64,000 nucleotides of DNA from Chloroflexota bacterium. GTDB taxonomy: Bacteria > Chloroflexota > Anaerolineae > Anaerolineales > Anaerolineaceae. The notes under the pieces are model-generated. The model made no database searches. It had not been told where the DNA came from and saw only the letters and a program-made list of their open reading frames with translations. The position numbers and the translations under genes were made by a program. The stretch is from assembly GCA_016838895.1 (NCBI GenBank), contig JAEKNU010000013.1, positions 1 to 64,000 on the forward strand, read 5' to 3'. Positions 51,949-60,674 of the stretch are shown here, piece after piece (positions within the stretch are counted from its first letter, which is position 1; every line of letters begins with the position of its first letter).

Positions 51949-53022
51949 ATGGCTAAAAAAATTCTGGCCTTTGTATTTAGTGGAAGAAAAAACGGAAACA
52001 GTCATATTTTAATGAACGAGATCCTGAGACCATGTCGGGAACGTGGTTTTGAGATAGAACTCATTCGGCCAACAAAATTAAATATCAGGCCTTGCACTGG
52101 GTGTTTTGGCTGTAACAATGGCGAGCTGAAATGTATCATCAAAGATGATTTGGAGATGCTCAAAGAAAAAATAAAAACAGCAGATGCTATTGTTCTCACT
52201 GCTCCCTGTTATATTTTTTCAGCTCCCGGATTAATGAAAGACATTATGGATCGTTCTGCTGCCTGGGCATTGGACTTAATTGAAAATGGACAGAAACCAA
52301 AAATTGGGATTTCAGTCTCCGTTGCTGGTGCAACACCGGAATGGTTTTCATTACAAAAAATATTTACCAGTCTGTTTCTGAAATTATATAACTGTAATGT
52401 AGTGTATCAAAAGGTTTTTGGGGGCGTTGCCCTGAAAGGTGAAGTATTACTTCATCCGGACATCCTGGATGAAATGAATTGTATTGGAAAGGAACTCGCA
52501 AAAAACCTGACGAATGAGAAGCCTTTATTTGCAGCGATCTCTGAAATATCGGAGAAACACGTATGTAAAAATTGTAGAAGTGATGTGTTTACTATCACAG
52601 ATCATGGAAAAATCATTTGTGCGGTTTGTGGAAGAACAATTGAAAAGAAAGGATTCCTGAAACGATATCATCTAAATGATGGTTTTGACAAGTTTTCACC
52701 TCTGGGAGCAAAGCAGCATTCAGAATATATTGGCGGCAAAATCGTAGGCGGTATGGCAGCAGCGGAAGAAATTAAGCATCGATTATATACGTATGTTCAG
52801 GATGGCACACTACCCAAAATGGGTTTCCAGACATCACCAATTTCATCGGCTGTGATTGATATTCGATGGGAAGAGGAGGCACTCAATGAATTTACACGTC
52901 TGGTTCCACGAGGTTTTCAAAAGTTTGTTAAACAAGCGATTAATAAGAAGGCAGCTCAGGCAGGTTACTCCCAGATCACAAAAGATATTTTCTTGAAAAT
53001 CAAAAAAGAGTCAGGGAACTGA
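51949..53022 (+). CDS. FMN reductase-like flavoprotein with zinc ribbon and PCP_red domain
   Basis: A 357-residue multidomain protein. Residues 1-190 form a flavodoxin-like NADPH-dependent FMN reductase fold with the FMN loop SGRKNGNSHIL and a Cys motif CTGCFGC, as in iron-sulfur flavoproteins. Residues about 205-235 hold a zinc-ribbon-like CKNC...CAVC. The last 50 residues (WEEEALNEFTRLVPRGFQKF and on to ITKDIF) match the PCP_red domain found at the end of the ChlB/BchB subunit of dark protochlorophyllide reductase. Family members occur in non-photosynthetic bacteria; the role of the domain there is unknown. Likely controlled by the divergent TetR repressor. Confidence 0.78.
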   Translation: MAKKILAFVFSGRKNGNSHILMNEILRPCRERGFEIELIRPTKLNIRPCTGCFGCNNGELKCIIKDDLEMLKEKIKTADAIVLTAPCYIFSAPGLMKDIMDRSAAWALDLIENGQKPKIGISVSVAGATPEWFSLQKIFTSLFLKLYNCNVVYQKVFGGVALKGEVLLHPDILDEMNCIGKELAKNLTNEKPLFAAISEISEKHVCKNCRSDVFTITDHGKIICAVCGRTIEKKGFLKRYHLNDGFDKFSPLGAKQHSEYIGGKIVGGMAAAEEIKHRLYTYVQDGTLPKMGFQTSPISSAVIDIRWEEEALNEFTRLVPRGFQKFVKQAINKKAAQAGYSQITKDIFLKIKKESGN

Positions 53023-53189
53023 TGCATCTAATGGTGGAAAATAAAAAAGTGTTTCAACTCCTTGTCCACTACACATTGCTTGCCGATGGTCCGCGGCTAA
53101 TCAAATGTACCGCTACACCAGCGGTGATTCAACCTGATCTATCAAAGCTACCTTATGCCTTTACTTCAGTGTTAATTGACGATATTTAG
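53022..53189 (+). CDS. Small protein coupled to the flavoprotein gene (55 aa)
   Basis: A 55-codon frame read directly from the gap, starting MHLMVENKKVFQLLVHYT and ending TSVLIDDI. Its ATG overlaps the upstream stop (TGATG), with AGGGA about 5 bases before, so translation should be coupled to the flavoprotein. The composition is protein-like with no low-complexity bias. The family is not recognised; it may be an accessory subunit or a fragment. Confidence 0.5.
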   Translation: MHLMVENKKVFQLLVHYTLLADGPRLIKCTATPAVIQPDLSKLPYAFTSVLIDDI

Positions 53190-53249
53190 CAGAAAGCCGA
53201 TACCATCAAGAGGGATTCAGGCATATAATCATTAATAAATGAGGTAGAT

Positions 53250-54035
53250 ATGGAATTGATAACCTTTGATCAATTGTCGATGCATTATGAAATGTTTGGG
53301 AAAAAAGAGAATCCAGCGGTTGTATTCCTGCATGGTATTGGCGCAGATATAGAAATGTGGAGACCGCAAATCAATACTTTGCAGGATATGGGATATTTCC
53401 TGATCGTGCCTGATCTTCGCGGGCACGGCACCTCACAACCTCCCAATACTTTCCGAATTGCAGATTGTGTGCAGGATATTTATGATTTATTGTCATTCCT
53501 TAAGATAGAGAAGATACACATTGTGGGTGTAAGTATGGGTGGGATGGTTGCCCAGCAATTCACATTGGATTATCCCCGAAAGGTATTTTCACAAACGTTG
53601 GTGGATAGTTTAAGTGGCGCGATCAAGCCAATTGAGCGATTTAATGCCTGGTTGGCAGCCGTTATCCTGAAATTTTTATCCCCCAAAACACAGGCAAAGA
53701 TGATCAGGGATACGTATCGAAAAATGCATCACCGCAATGTTGGCAAGTATTTTGAGGATCAAATTATACTGATGGATTCAAAATGGTTGCTGGAAGCGCG
53801 GCTGGAAATAAATCGCTTTAATGTACATGCCAGATTACATGAAATTCATATTCCTACACTGGTGCTGGTGGGAGATGGATTTGGTAAGCTGGCGATCAAT
53901 ATGGCGAAAGCCACGGCAGAAGGAATTTCTGATGCTGAATTCGAGATCCTGTGTGGTGGAGCGGATCCTTCCAATTTATTGGTGCCGGGCGCATTTGATC
54001 ATGCTCTGATCAATTTTTTAAAGAAGCAGTCCTGA
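53250..54035 (+). CDS. Alpha/beta hydrolase
   Basis: A 261-residue serine hydrolase. The oxyanion region is FLHGIGADIEMW, the nucleophile elbow GVSMGGMVAQQF, DLRGHGTSQPP is the usual loop, and the last His is in FDHALINF. It resembles the 3-oxoadipate enol-lactonase/MhpC-type family. The substrate is unknown. TGAGGT lies just upstream of the ATG. Confidence 0.88.
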   Translation: MELITFDQLSMHYEMFGKKENPAVVFLHGIGADIEMWRPQINTLQDMGYFLIVPDLRGHGTSQPPNTFRIADCVQDIYDLLSFLKIEKIHIVGVSMGGMVAQQFTLDYPRKVFSQTLVDSLSGAIKPIERFNAWLAAVILKFLSPKTQAKMIRDTYRKMHHRNVGKYFEDQIILMDSKWLLEARLEINRFNVHARLHEIHIPTLVLVGDGFGKLAINMAKATAEGISDAEFEILCGGADPSNLLVPGAFDHALINFLKKQS

Positions 54036-54197
54036 TTTTTTCTTAACTGTGAAATGTTTATAGTCGAGTCATTCTTGCAGGGTTTGTAAATGCTGCCTAC
54101 CTGATATAATCATAAATCCACTACAAATTGCATAGCCTTGCAACATATCCGGGTGATATATGTAAATTAGTGCAGAAAAATAACTGGATATCAGGCT

Positions 54198-55265
54198 ATG
54201 GAAAAACAAAAATCAAAGGGCAGGAAAAATCGTATGTGGCCAATCGCGATAACAATCGTAGTAGTGCTCATTTTTTGCTGGTTCAGTCCATCTCGATTTA
54301 ATACATCGGATGATCTGATGATCAATGAATTAATCGAAGTTGAATTAAATGGCTCGCGACAATGGATTTCCATACGCGGCACCAATTTATCCAATCCGGT
54401 TCTATTATTTCTTCATGGGGGACCTGGCAGTGCCAATATTACCAAATTACGGGTGCAATGCCCGGAATTGGAGGATCATTTCATCGTAGTCAATTGGGAT
54501 CAACGCGGTGCGGGTAAATCGTACTGGGCCTGGCTGCGGGGTGAACATCCCACATACGCAGTGTTACAGCTGGACACACATGAACTGGTCAGCTATTTAC
54601 GAAATCGGTTTAATGGACAGAAGATATATCTGATGGGCTTTTCATGGGGCAGCGTACTCGGCCTACAAACTGTTCATGATTATCCAGAGGATTTCGTTGC
54701 ATATATTGGGGTCAGTCAGGAAGTGGATTTCCAGCAGGCAGAACAATTATCTCTGGCTTATGTTCAGCAAACTGCCCAGCGCTTGAATGATCCAAAAGCC
54801 ATCGATGAACTGGCATCCATTAATCCAACCTACCAAAGCGAGGATTGGTACGATCAGCTCATGCGGGAAAGAAAATGGTTAACACAGTATCAGGGTGTCT
54901 ATCACACAACCAATAATTTCAATCATGAAGCCATGATGCTGCTCAAAGCCCCGGAATATTCACTCCTTGATTTTGCTGCCTGGCCAATCAGCAGTGCCAA
55001 ATCGCTGCAAAAAATCTGGCCGGAACTGATGCAGGTGAGTATGTTTGATGATGTTCCATCTGTTGAAGTGCCGTTGTATTTTCTGGTTGGCGCTTATGAT
55101 CAAAATGCGCCTTCCACTTTGACGGAATCCTATTATGATTTTGTGAATGCGCCACAAGGAAAACAGTTGATCTGGTTTGAAGAATCTGCGCATGATATTT
55201 TCTATGATCAACCGGATTTATTGGTGCAAACGGTTATAGGGATTAAGGAAGATTGTCAGGAATAA
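54198..55265 (+). CDS. Membrane-anchored alpha/beta hydrolase (proline iminopeptidase-like)
   Basis: A 355-residue protein with an N-terminal membrane helix (residues about 11-28) and an S33-type hydrolase domain. The motifs are FLHGGPGSANI, VVNWDQRGAGKSYW, the nucleophile elbow GFSWGSVLGL, an acid in GAYDQNAPSTL, and the late His of ESAHDIFYD. Relatives act as prolyl aminopeptidases or unspecific esterases. The anchor suggests action outside the membrane. It converges with the adenylosuccinate-synthetase-like gene, with 5 bases between their stops. Confidence 0.86.
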   Translation: MEKQKSKGRKNRMWPIAITIVVVLIFCWFSPSRFNTSDDLMINELIEVELNGSRQWISIRGTNLSNPVLLFLHGGPGSANITKLRVQCPELEDHFIVVNWDQRGAGKSYWAWLRGEHPTYAVLQLDTHELVSYLRNRFNGQKIYLMGFSWGSVLGLQTVHDYPEDFVAYIGVSQEVDFQQAEQLSLAYVQQTAQRLNDPKAIDELASINPTYQSEDWYDQLMRERKWLTQYQGVYHTTNNFNHEAMMLLKAPEYSLLDFAAWPISSAKSLQKIWPELMQVSMFDDVPSVEVPLYFLVGAYDQNAPSTLTESYYDFVNAPQGKQLIWFEESAHDIFYDQPDLLVQTVIGIKEDCQE

Positions 55266-55270
55266 AGGTG

Positions 55271-56632
55271 TTATTTTCCTGTGGGGGAGGTGTAAACATC
55301 ATTTGCAGTTGGCCCATAGCTAACGAGGTTCACCGGTCGATTTAATAATTCACCAATGGAAGTTAGCACTTCCCTTTCCGAAGGGGAACAGGATTGCATC
55401 ATGGGATAAACTTGCATTAACACATCGGTAAATGCGCCGCGTTGTTCGAGGGACATATGGTTTTGAGGGAGGAAATTCTGCAACACCCTGCCCTTAATAT
55501 CCAAATCTATGTGTGTTTGATGCATTCCTTCCCACTGTTGATACCCATTACAACCCCTCCATTGATTCAACTTTGGCAACAAATCCATATGCGTGATGGC
55601 CAGGTTTTCCACACCACCAACCAATTTCAGGGCATATCTTGCTAATACTGCGTCGAACCAGCCGTAACGCACACTGCCCTGCCAGTCATCCTGTTGATTA
55701 TGTTCCTGAATGAGTGGGAGCAATAAAGTAGACTCTGTTGGCAGTGGGCCGGGTCCGTGCCGCACGGCATAGGCGCGCAGTACACCTACCTTGCATACTT
55801 CCGCATCCGGAGCGTGCTCATTCAACAAAGAAAGGGCATTATCTACAGTGCAGTTCGACCAGGTCGTATAGGGGTGAAAGCCGTGATCGGCATCCAGCAA
55901 TACGCCCTGAGCACCTTCGAATATTGCTGTATCTGTTTTCTGAAACCAATCAGACAATAACGAGTCTGGTGCAACCAATCCCATCTCATGGATGGGTGAA
56001 ATGGAAGCTATCCATGTCTCGATCACATCCTCATGTTCAAAAATGCTGAATTCTCTGGCCAACCGCGTGTCATGCGAGACATCTCCCAAAAGTGCAGTCA
56101 TCTCTGTCTTTTTTGCTTGACGGATAAGCTGCAATTTCTGGCGCAATATGTTAGGTTGCGTCAGATCAGCGGCGCGTACAGGTTCCTGACCGTGCAGGAT
56201 GACATCTGCAACGGTCTCGCCTACGCCCACGCCGCAGCTGCCGTGGCGTGCGTCAGCGCGCAATATTTCACGGATGCGGTTGGCTGCCTGATGGAAGGGG
56301 GTAATCACGAACGCTTGATCACTGATGCGCAAGCGCTGGAAGGCATCTGTTATGCCTTTGCCTTGCAGTAGCGTGCCTTCCACCAGCAAGGCCGTTGGAT
56401 GAATGACGACATAGCGAGATAGATAAGTCCGTACCCCCGAAATAAAGGTTGCAGACCCAAATTGAGCAAATGTGTGGTGACGGCCATCTGGCGTGACCAC
56501 ATTGTGGGCAGCCTGTGCGCCGCCATTATAGCGCACTACCAGATCGGCATTGTTTTCACGAGCCAGATAATCGGTCAGTAAACCTTTTCCGGCATCGCCA
56601 AATCCAAGATCAATAATGATATATGCGCGCAA
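55271..56632 (-). CDS. Divergent adenylosuccinate-synthetase-like protein
   Basis: A 453-residue paralogue of PurA. PurA joins aspartate to IMP with GTP. The phosphate loop is GDAGKGL (residues 12-18) where GDEGKGK is usual, His43 is kept in AAHNVV, and IFEGAQGVLLDADHG and GVLRAYAVRHGPGPLPTE are close to PurA. The arginine-rich IMP loop is reduced to GSVRYGWFD, and the C-terminal GPxRxET motif is GPTANDVYT. The nucleotide chemistry is probably kept but the substrate changed. The start is TTG, with AGGAAATAATTCTCC before it in the end of the vWA gene 6 bases upstream. Together with the vWA and pseudokinase genes it forms a cassette. Confidence 0.8.
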   Translation of the reverse strand: MRAYIIIDLGFGDAGKGLLTDYLARENNADLVVRYNGGAQAAHNVVTPDGRHHTFAQFGSATFISGVRTYLSRYVVIHPTALLVEGTLLQGKGITDAFQRLRISDQAFVITPFHQAANRIREILRADARHGSCGVGVGETVADVILHGQEPVRAADLTQPNILRQKLQLIRQAKKTEMTALLGDVSHDTRLAREFSIFEHEDVIETWIASISPIHEMGLVAPDSLLSDWFQKTDTAIFEGAQGVLLDADHGFHPYTTWSNCTVDNALSLLNEHAPDAEVCKVGVLRAYAVRHGPGPLPTESTLLLPLIQEHNQQDDWQGSVRYGWFDAVLARYALKLVGGVENLAITHMDLLPKLNQWRGCNGYQQWEGMHQTHIDLDIKGRVLQNFLPQNHMSLEQRGAFTDVLMQVYPMMQSCSPSEREVLTSIGELLNRPVNLVSYGPTANDVYTSPTGK

Positions 56633-56638
56633 GGAGAA

Positions 56639-57553
56639 TTATTTCCTATTGCGTGAATCGAAGACAACCTGGGCCAAAGGTTTTAGGGATTGAATCACTT
56701 CATTCTTGCGACGTTTATCGAGGCCGGCGTTTAGCAATCTTTTTTGCAAATCCTTCAAATCGGATACCAGCCCCTCATTGAGCAGCAAGGCACCGGCAGC
56801 CACATAACAGATGTCAGTGGGACCATCCAGGCAAATCACATGATCACCCAATAAATCGCGCCAGATGCGTTCGCAGCGTTTTGCGCGGGCTTTATCGGGG
56901 ATGATGAAAAATGGCACGTACGATTTTTGCAGCTCGGCAACAATTTCATTCAGCGGTATATCAGCATCCAGTTTATCGCCCACGATTGCTTCAACGACAT
57001 TTTTGGAAAGAATCGGATACGGTTCTTCGTCACCGGTCATGAAAAGATAGCCGCGTTTGTTGCGCTTTACCATGCAGTCCATCTCGGTGTGCATGGCCAG
57101 GAAGTACATACCTAATTCATAGGATTCCTGACCGGTACCACCACCGCCACCTTCCAGATAGGACCATGTCAGCCATTGATCCATCAATTCGGCAGTGGAT
57201 TCAAATTGCCCAACTTGCAGCGGGGCATTATCACTGATTGAATCCCCGACCGCCATGAATAATAATTGCGGATCAGGTACTTCGCAATCCATCAGTATTT
57301 TCATGAAGACGGGCAATTGTTGGGTAGCCAATAATCTGGGAATGGCCCCCATGGATCCAGTAACATCCAGCGCAAAAACAATACCCTGTGAATGTGGATG
57401 ATCGTCACTATCGCGGCTTTCGCGCAGGCCGACGCCCTTGGGATTCATCAAGGGATGACATTGCTTCTGTTTGAATATCTGCTGTGCAGGAATGTTTGTA
57501 CGCCCACGAAGTAATGCCTCATGAAGTGCATGACTGTAATTACCAGTACCCAT
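56639..57553 (-). CDS. von Willebrand factor A domain protein
   Basis: A 304-residue soluble protein of the vWA family. The metal-ion site DVTGS (residues 63-67) stands for the usual DxSxS, with the Thr in GGGGTGQESYE and the Asp in TGDEEPYP completing it. No signal peptide or membrane segment is seen, so it works in the cytoplasm. It lies between a pseudokinase gene (39 bases upstream) and the PurA-like gene (6 bases downstream). Such vWA proteins often act as chaperone-like scaffolds for the partners beside them. AAGGAGAG precedes the ATG. Confidence 0.88.
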   Translation of the reverse strand: MGTGNYSHALHEALLRGRTNIPAQQIFKQKQCHPLMNPKGVGLRESRDSDDHPHSQGIVFALDVTGSMGAIPRLLATQQLPVFMKILMDCEVPDPQLLFMAVGDSISDNAPLQVGQFESTAELMDQWLTWSYLEGGGGGTGQESYELGMYFLAMHTEMDCMVKRNKRGYLFMTGDEEPYPILSKNVVEAIVGDKLDADIPLNEIVAELQKSYVPFFIIPDKARAKRCERIWRDLLGDHVICLDGPTDICYVAAGALLLNEGLVSDLKDLQKRLLNAGLDKRRKNEVIQSLKPLAQVVFDSRNRK

Positions 57554-57592
57554 ATGTTCTCTCCTTATTGGTTAAATAATGTTTACATGAAA

Positions 57593-58612
57593 TCAAAATG
57601 ACATGTCAATTGGGTTGAATTTGGAGGGTCCAAAAACTTGCCTGGCAATGCTGCCCAGCTCTTCCCGAATTGCCCATGCATTTGGTATTGAAGATTTTTT
57701 CTGATCAGCGAGTGCAACCTGTTGGATTTTCTCTGCTAACAATGTTGGCACTGCATCCGGTAAGGAAGCCTTTGCAGGGTTACCGCCCAATGCGGCGATG
57801 ATACAACGTGCACTCATCACCAGGTCAGCCTGAGTGCTCAACTTGCCGGATGACTGCATCCATTTTGGATAACAGGATTTGTACTCAGAAGATAGGGATG
57901 AAAGCTTGTCACCGGCTTTCCCAGTGCAGGTGAAATCCACCAATCGTGCACCGTGTTCCTGATCCTGAATGAGAATATGCTGGGGAAGCACGGCCCCGTG
58001 CACCATGCCGGAGGTATGAATAAAGGATAGCAATTCAAGGATGCGGCGCCATAACCAGATGGAGGTGCGTGGGGGGATGCCCTGCGGATAGGCTTGAATC
58101 ACCGCTGCCAGTGTGTGGCGGAATCCGCTTTCCCGACGGAATATGCTCACCTGTTGATCAGATTGCTTTGCATTCTTTTCGCTACCGTGCTGCACAAGTT
58201 GGGGAAGGAAAGTGCTAAAAACCTCTGCTCCGGGTGCGTTGCTATGATGCAGGGTTTGCAGCGCCTGCCATTCATTTTCAAAAAGCGCTTTATCGTTTGG
58301 ATTGCGCAGGATTTTAATAATCACCAGTTCGCTTGGCCAGCGCGCACGTTGCCCGAAATAAACATCCGAGATATCGCCTTCAGCTATTTTCTGCTGCAAT
58401 GCCCAATGATCATTTCCAATTGAAATCCAGGTTGAGAAACCATGCGATCGAGGATCGTTCCATTGTTTGAAGGCTTTATGAAATATCTCTGCGGAGCGTG
58501 TGGTTTCATCAAAGTGTACGGTTGCGCCGCAGTATGTACACAGCGCCGATTTTGCAAACCGGTGAGGTGTTATTGGTGCGTTGCATTGTGGGCAGATGAT
58601 CGCATGTTCCAT
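57593..58612 (-). CDS. Zinc-ribbon pseudokinase
   Basis: A 339-residue protein of the Ser/Thr kinase fold with an N-terminal zinc ribbon (CPQC, Cys7/Cys10, and CTYC, Cys25/Cys28). The glycine-rich loop is weak (AEGDISDVYFG) and the ATP lysine is present (Lys100 in VIIKILR). The catalytic loop is HGAVLPQHIL (205-214) instead of HRDLKPxNIL, and DFG is DFT. The catalytic Asp is therefore missing and the protein is most likely a pseudokinase, able to bind nucleotide but not to transfer phosphate in the usual way. The start is the ATG behind GGGGAGG. It heads the three-gene cassette. Confidence 0.8.
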   Translation of the reverse strand: MEHAIICPQCNAPITPHRFAKSALCTYCGATVHFDETTRSAEIFHKAFKQWNDPRSHGFSTWISIGNDHWALQQKIAEGDISDVYFGQRARWPSELVIIKILRNPNDKALFENEWQALQTLHHSNAPGAEVFSTFLPQLVQHGSEKNAKQSDQQVSIFRRESGFRHTLAAVIQAYPQGIPPRTSIWLWRRILELLSFIHTSGMVHGAVLPQHILIQDQEHGARLVDFTCTGKAGDKLSSLSSEYKSCYPKWMQSSGKLSTQADLVMSARCIIAALGGNPAKASLPDAVPTLLAEKIQQVALADQKKSSIPNAWAIREELGSIARQVFGPSKFNPIDMSF

Positions 58613-58891
58613 TGTGTAGCCTCCCCAATCCAAAAGATATGAAAACAGAACCGTTAATAATCATACAGAAGTTTATTTTGTACGTCAAATTAACGGGTTG
58701 TTTTTGGTTACAAATAGAACCCCCCATTTTTCAAGGTAAGCTAGTATTGCAACATTTTTCCTAAAAAACTGTATCTTTTCTTAGATCGGCCGGAAGAAAT
58801 ATTATCGATATTACCGAGGATTATAAATAATCATTCTGACCACAACTTCATAGCTAGATTGATTTTTAATTTTAGTCAATACGGAGAATAA

Positions 58892-60001
58892 ATGAGAAAA
58901 ACATTATTGATAAGGCTTGTATCATTAAGTTTCGTTTTGCTATTATGTCTGGCATGTGGTCAGGTTGAAGTGTTCAAACAGGCTGAAATTGTGGATACAA
59001 TAGAAATACCTGTAGGTGAAGTTGTTACTGGTGGGGATCGCATTCTGGTGTTGGATGTGAATGAGCTTGACGATAAAGACTACGACTATGTTTTGAATGT
59101 CGCCAAAAAGGCAGGCGCGCAAGCAGTAACATTAGCAGTGCACTGGGATGATATTGAAACAGCACCCGGTCTCTTTAATCCGGATCCGAATTGGCTGGCA
59201 GTGGCAAACCAGTATTACTCGGCCAATGAAATGCGCGTCGCACTGACGATCGCTGTGATCGATACGAATAATTTACGTGTACCCGCTGATTTGAAGGACA
59301 AATCCTTTGATGATCCGCAAATGATTACGCGGTTTAATGCCCTCCTGGATTATGCGTCAACACAATTACCGGATTTGAAACTGACGAATTTGGCTATTGG
59401 CAATGAGATTGATATTTACTTAGGAAGCGATGCCGAACAGTGGGCTGCATATGAGGTTTTCTTCCGTGAAACCAGTCAACATGCGCGCACATTGTTTAGC
59501 GGTGTTCCGATTGGCACAAAAATCACTTTTGAAAACATTCCAGGGAAGATAAAACCCTTTGCGCAGTCGATTAACCAATACAGTGATGCCGTTTTTATTA
59601 CTTATTACCCTCTGGAATCTGATTTTTCAGTGCGTACGCCGCAGACAGCCCAACCTGATTTTGCGGTATTGACGGAGACCTTTGCGGGGCAGCCGATTTA
59701 TTTACTCGAGGTGGGCTATCCCAGTGGCGAGGATAATCAAAGTTCTTATGAAATGCAGCAGCAATTTATCCACGAAATGTTTCAGGTCTGGGATGCACAT
59801 GCCGATCAGATTCAGTTGATCTCTTATACCTGGTTGAATGATCCCTCTGAAGACTCAGTTCAGTGGCTGACCCATTATTATCGGATGAGCAGTAAAGGGT
59901 TTATCAGCTATCTGGCAACCCTGGGATTACATACCAATACCGGTGAGGCCAAACCTGCCTTTCAACAATGGCATGCAGAAGTACAAGCGCGAGGCTGGTA
60001 A
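58892..60001 (+). CDS. Lipoprotein with glycoside-hydrolase-like TIM barrel
   Basis: A 369-residue lipoprotein, lipobox LCLAC with Cys22. The mature domain is a GH-A-clan-like barrel: AQAVTLAVHWDDIE at the start, the acid/base candidate Glu in NLAIGNEIDIY, and the nucleophile candidate Glu in YLLEVGYPSGE, followed by SYTWLND near the end. The closest described families are galactanase- or glucanase-like barrels; I cannot place it in one. It would act on polysaccharide at the outer membrane face. CGGAGAA precedes the ATG. Confidence 0.75.
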   Translation: MRKTLLIRLVSLSFVLLLCLACGQVEVFKQAEIVDTIEIPVGEVVTGGDRILVLDVNELDDKDYDYVLNVAKKAGAQAVTLAVHWDDIETAPGLFNPDPNWLAVANQYYSANEMRVALTIAVIDTNNLRVPADLKDKSFDDPQMITRFNALLDYASTQLPDLKLTNLAIGNEIDIYLGSDAEQWAAYEVFFRETSQHARTLFSGVPIGTKITFENIPGKIKPFAQSINQYSDAVFITYYPLESDFSVRTPQTAQPDFAVLTETFAGQPIYLLEVGYPSGEDNQSSYEMQQQFIHEMFQVWDAHADQIQLISYTWLNDPSEDSVQWLTHYYRMSSKGFISYLATLGLHTNTGEAKPAFQQWHAEVQARGW

Positions 60002-60174
60002 ATTGCTGAATTCCGTACGTCGGTGCCTTTTGATTAGGAACGGGATCAGCCGTTCATGAAAAAACTGGCGAAAGCAATACAATCAAAACTATAGAAGATA
60101 TTATTTGAAAAATACTCCTGCATCGTGCTATGATGATTTTACTTATTGGTTTTTGGCTATCAGGAGGTAGTAAT

Positions 60175-60648
60175 ATGCAAAAAATTTCCACTTGTTTATG
60201 GTTTGATGATAATGCTGAGGAAGCAGTAAATTTTTACACTTCCATTTTTAAGAATTCAAAAATTACTAGTACCAGTCGCTACAGCGAGGCTGGCCCTGGC
60301 AAGCCGGGCTCTGTGATGACCATGACTTTTACCCTGGAAGAGCGCGAGTTTATGGTGATTAATGGCGGCCCGGTTTATAAGTTTAGCCCGGCCATATCCA
60401 TGTTGGTCAACTGTGTATCACAAGAAGAGGTGGATCACTTCTGGGAGCAGTTATCAGATGGTGGCGAAGAAATGCAATGCGGTTGGGTCACGGATCGTTT
60501 TGGATTAACCTGGCAAATTGTGCCAACGCTTTTGGGTGAATTGATGAGTGATCCTGACCCGGTAAAAGTAGCCAGGGTTGCCGAAGCCATGCTGAAAATG
60601 GTCAAGCTGGATTGTAACCTGTTGCAGAAAGCCTATGATCAGAGTTAG
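60175..60648 (+). CDS. VOC family protein (PhnB-like)
   Basis: A 157-residue protein of the glyoxalase/VOC superfamily. The start QKISTCLWFDDNAEEAVNFY and the FGLTWQIVPTLLGELMSDPD ending match the PhnB/3-demethylubiquinone-methyltransferase-like group. Such proteins are metal-dependent isomerases or of unknown function. AGGAGG lies about 7 bases before the ATG; an in-frame ATG 45 bases upstream has none. It heads a run of small genes to the racemase. Confidence 0.88.
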   Translation: MQKISTCLWFDDNAEEAVNFYTSIFKNSKITSTSRYSEAGPGKPGSVMTMTFTLEEREFMVINGGPVYKFSPAISMLVNCVSQEEVDHFWEQLSDGGEEMQCGWVTDRFGLTWQIVPTLLGELMSDPDPVKVARVAEAMLKMVKLDCNLLQKAYDQS

Positions 60649-60674
60649 AATAAAATAAAAAAGCAAGGTGCATC

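Noticed and set aside
53109-53125. Hairpin ACCGCT/AGCGGT considered as a terminator after the flavoprotein
   Set aside because: No T-tract, and it lies inside the coupled 55-codon frame.
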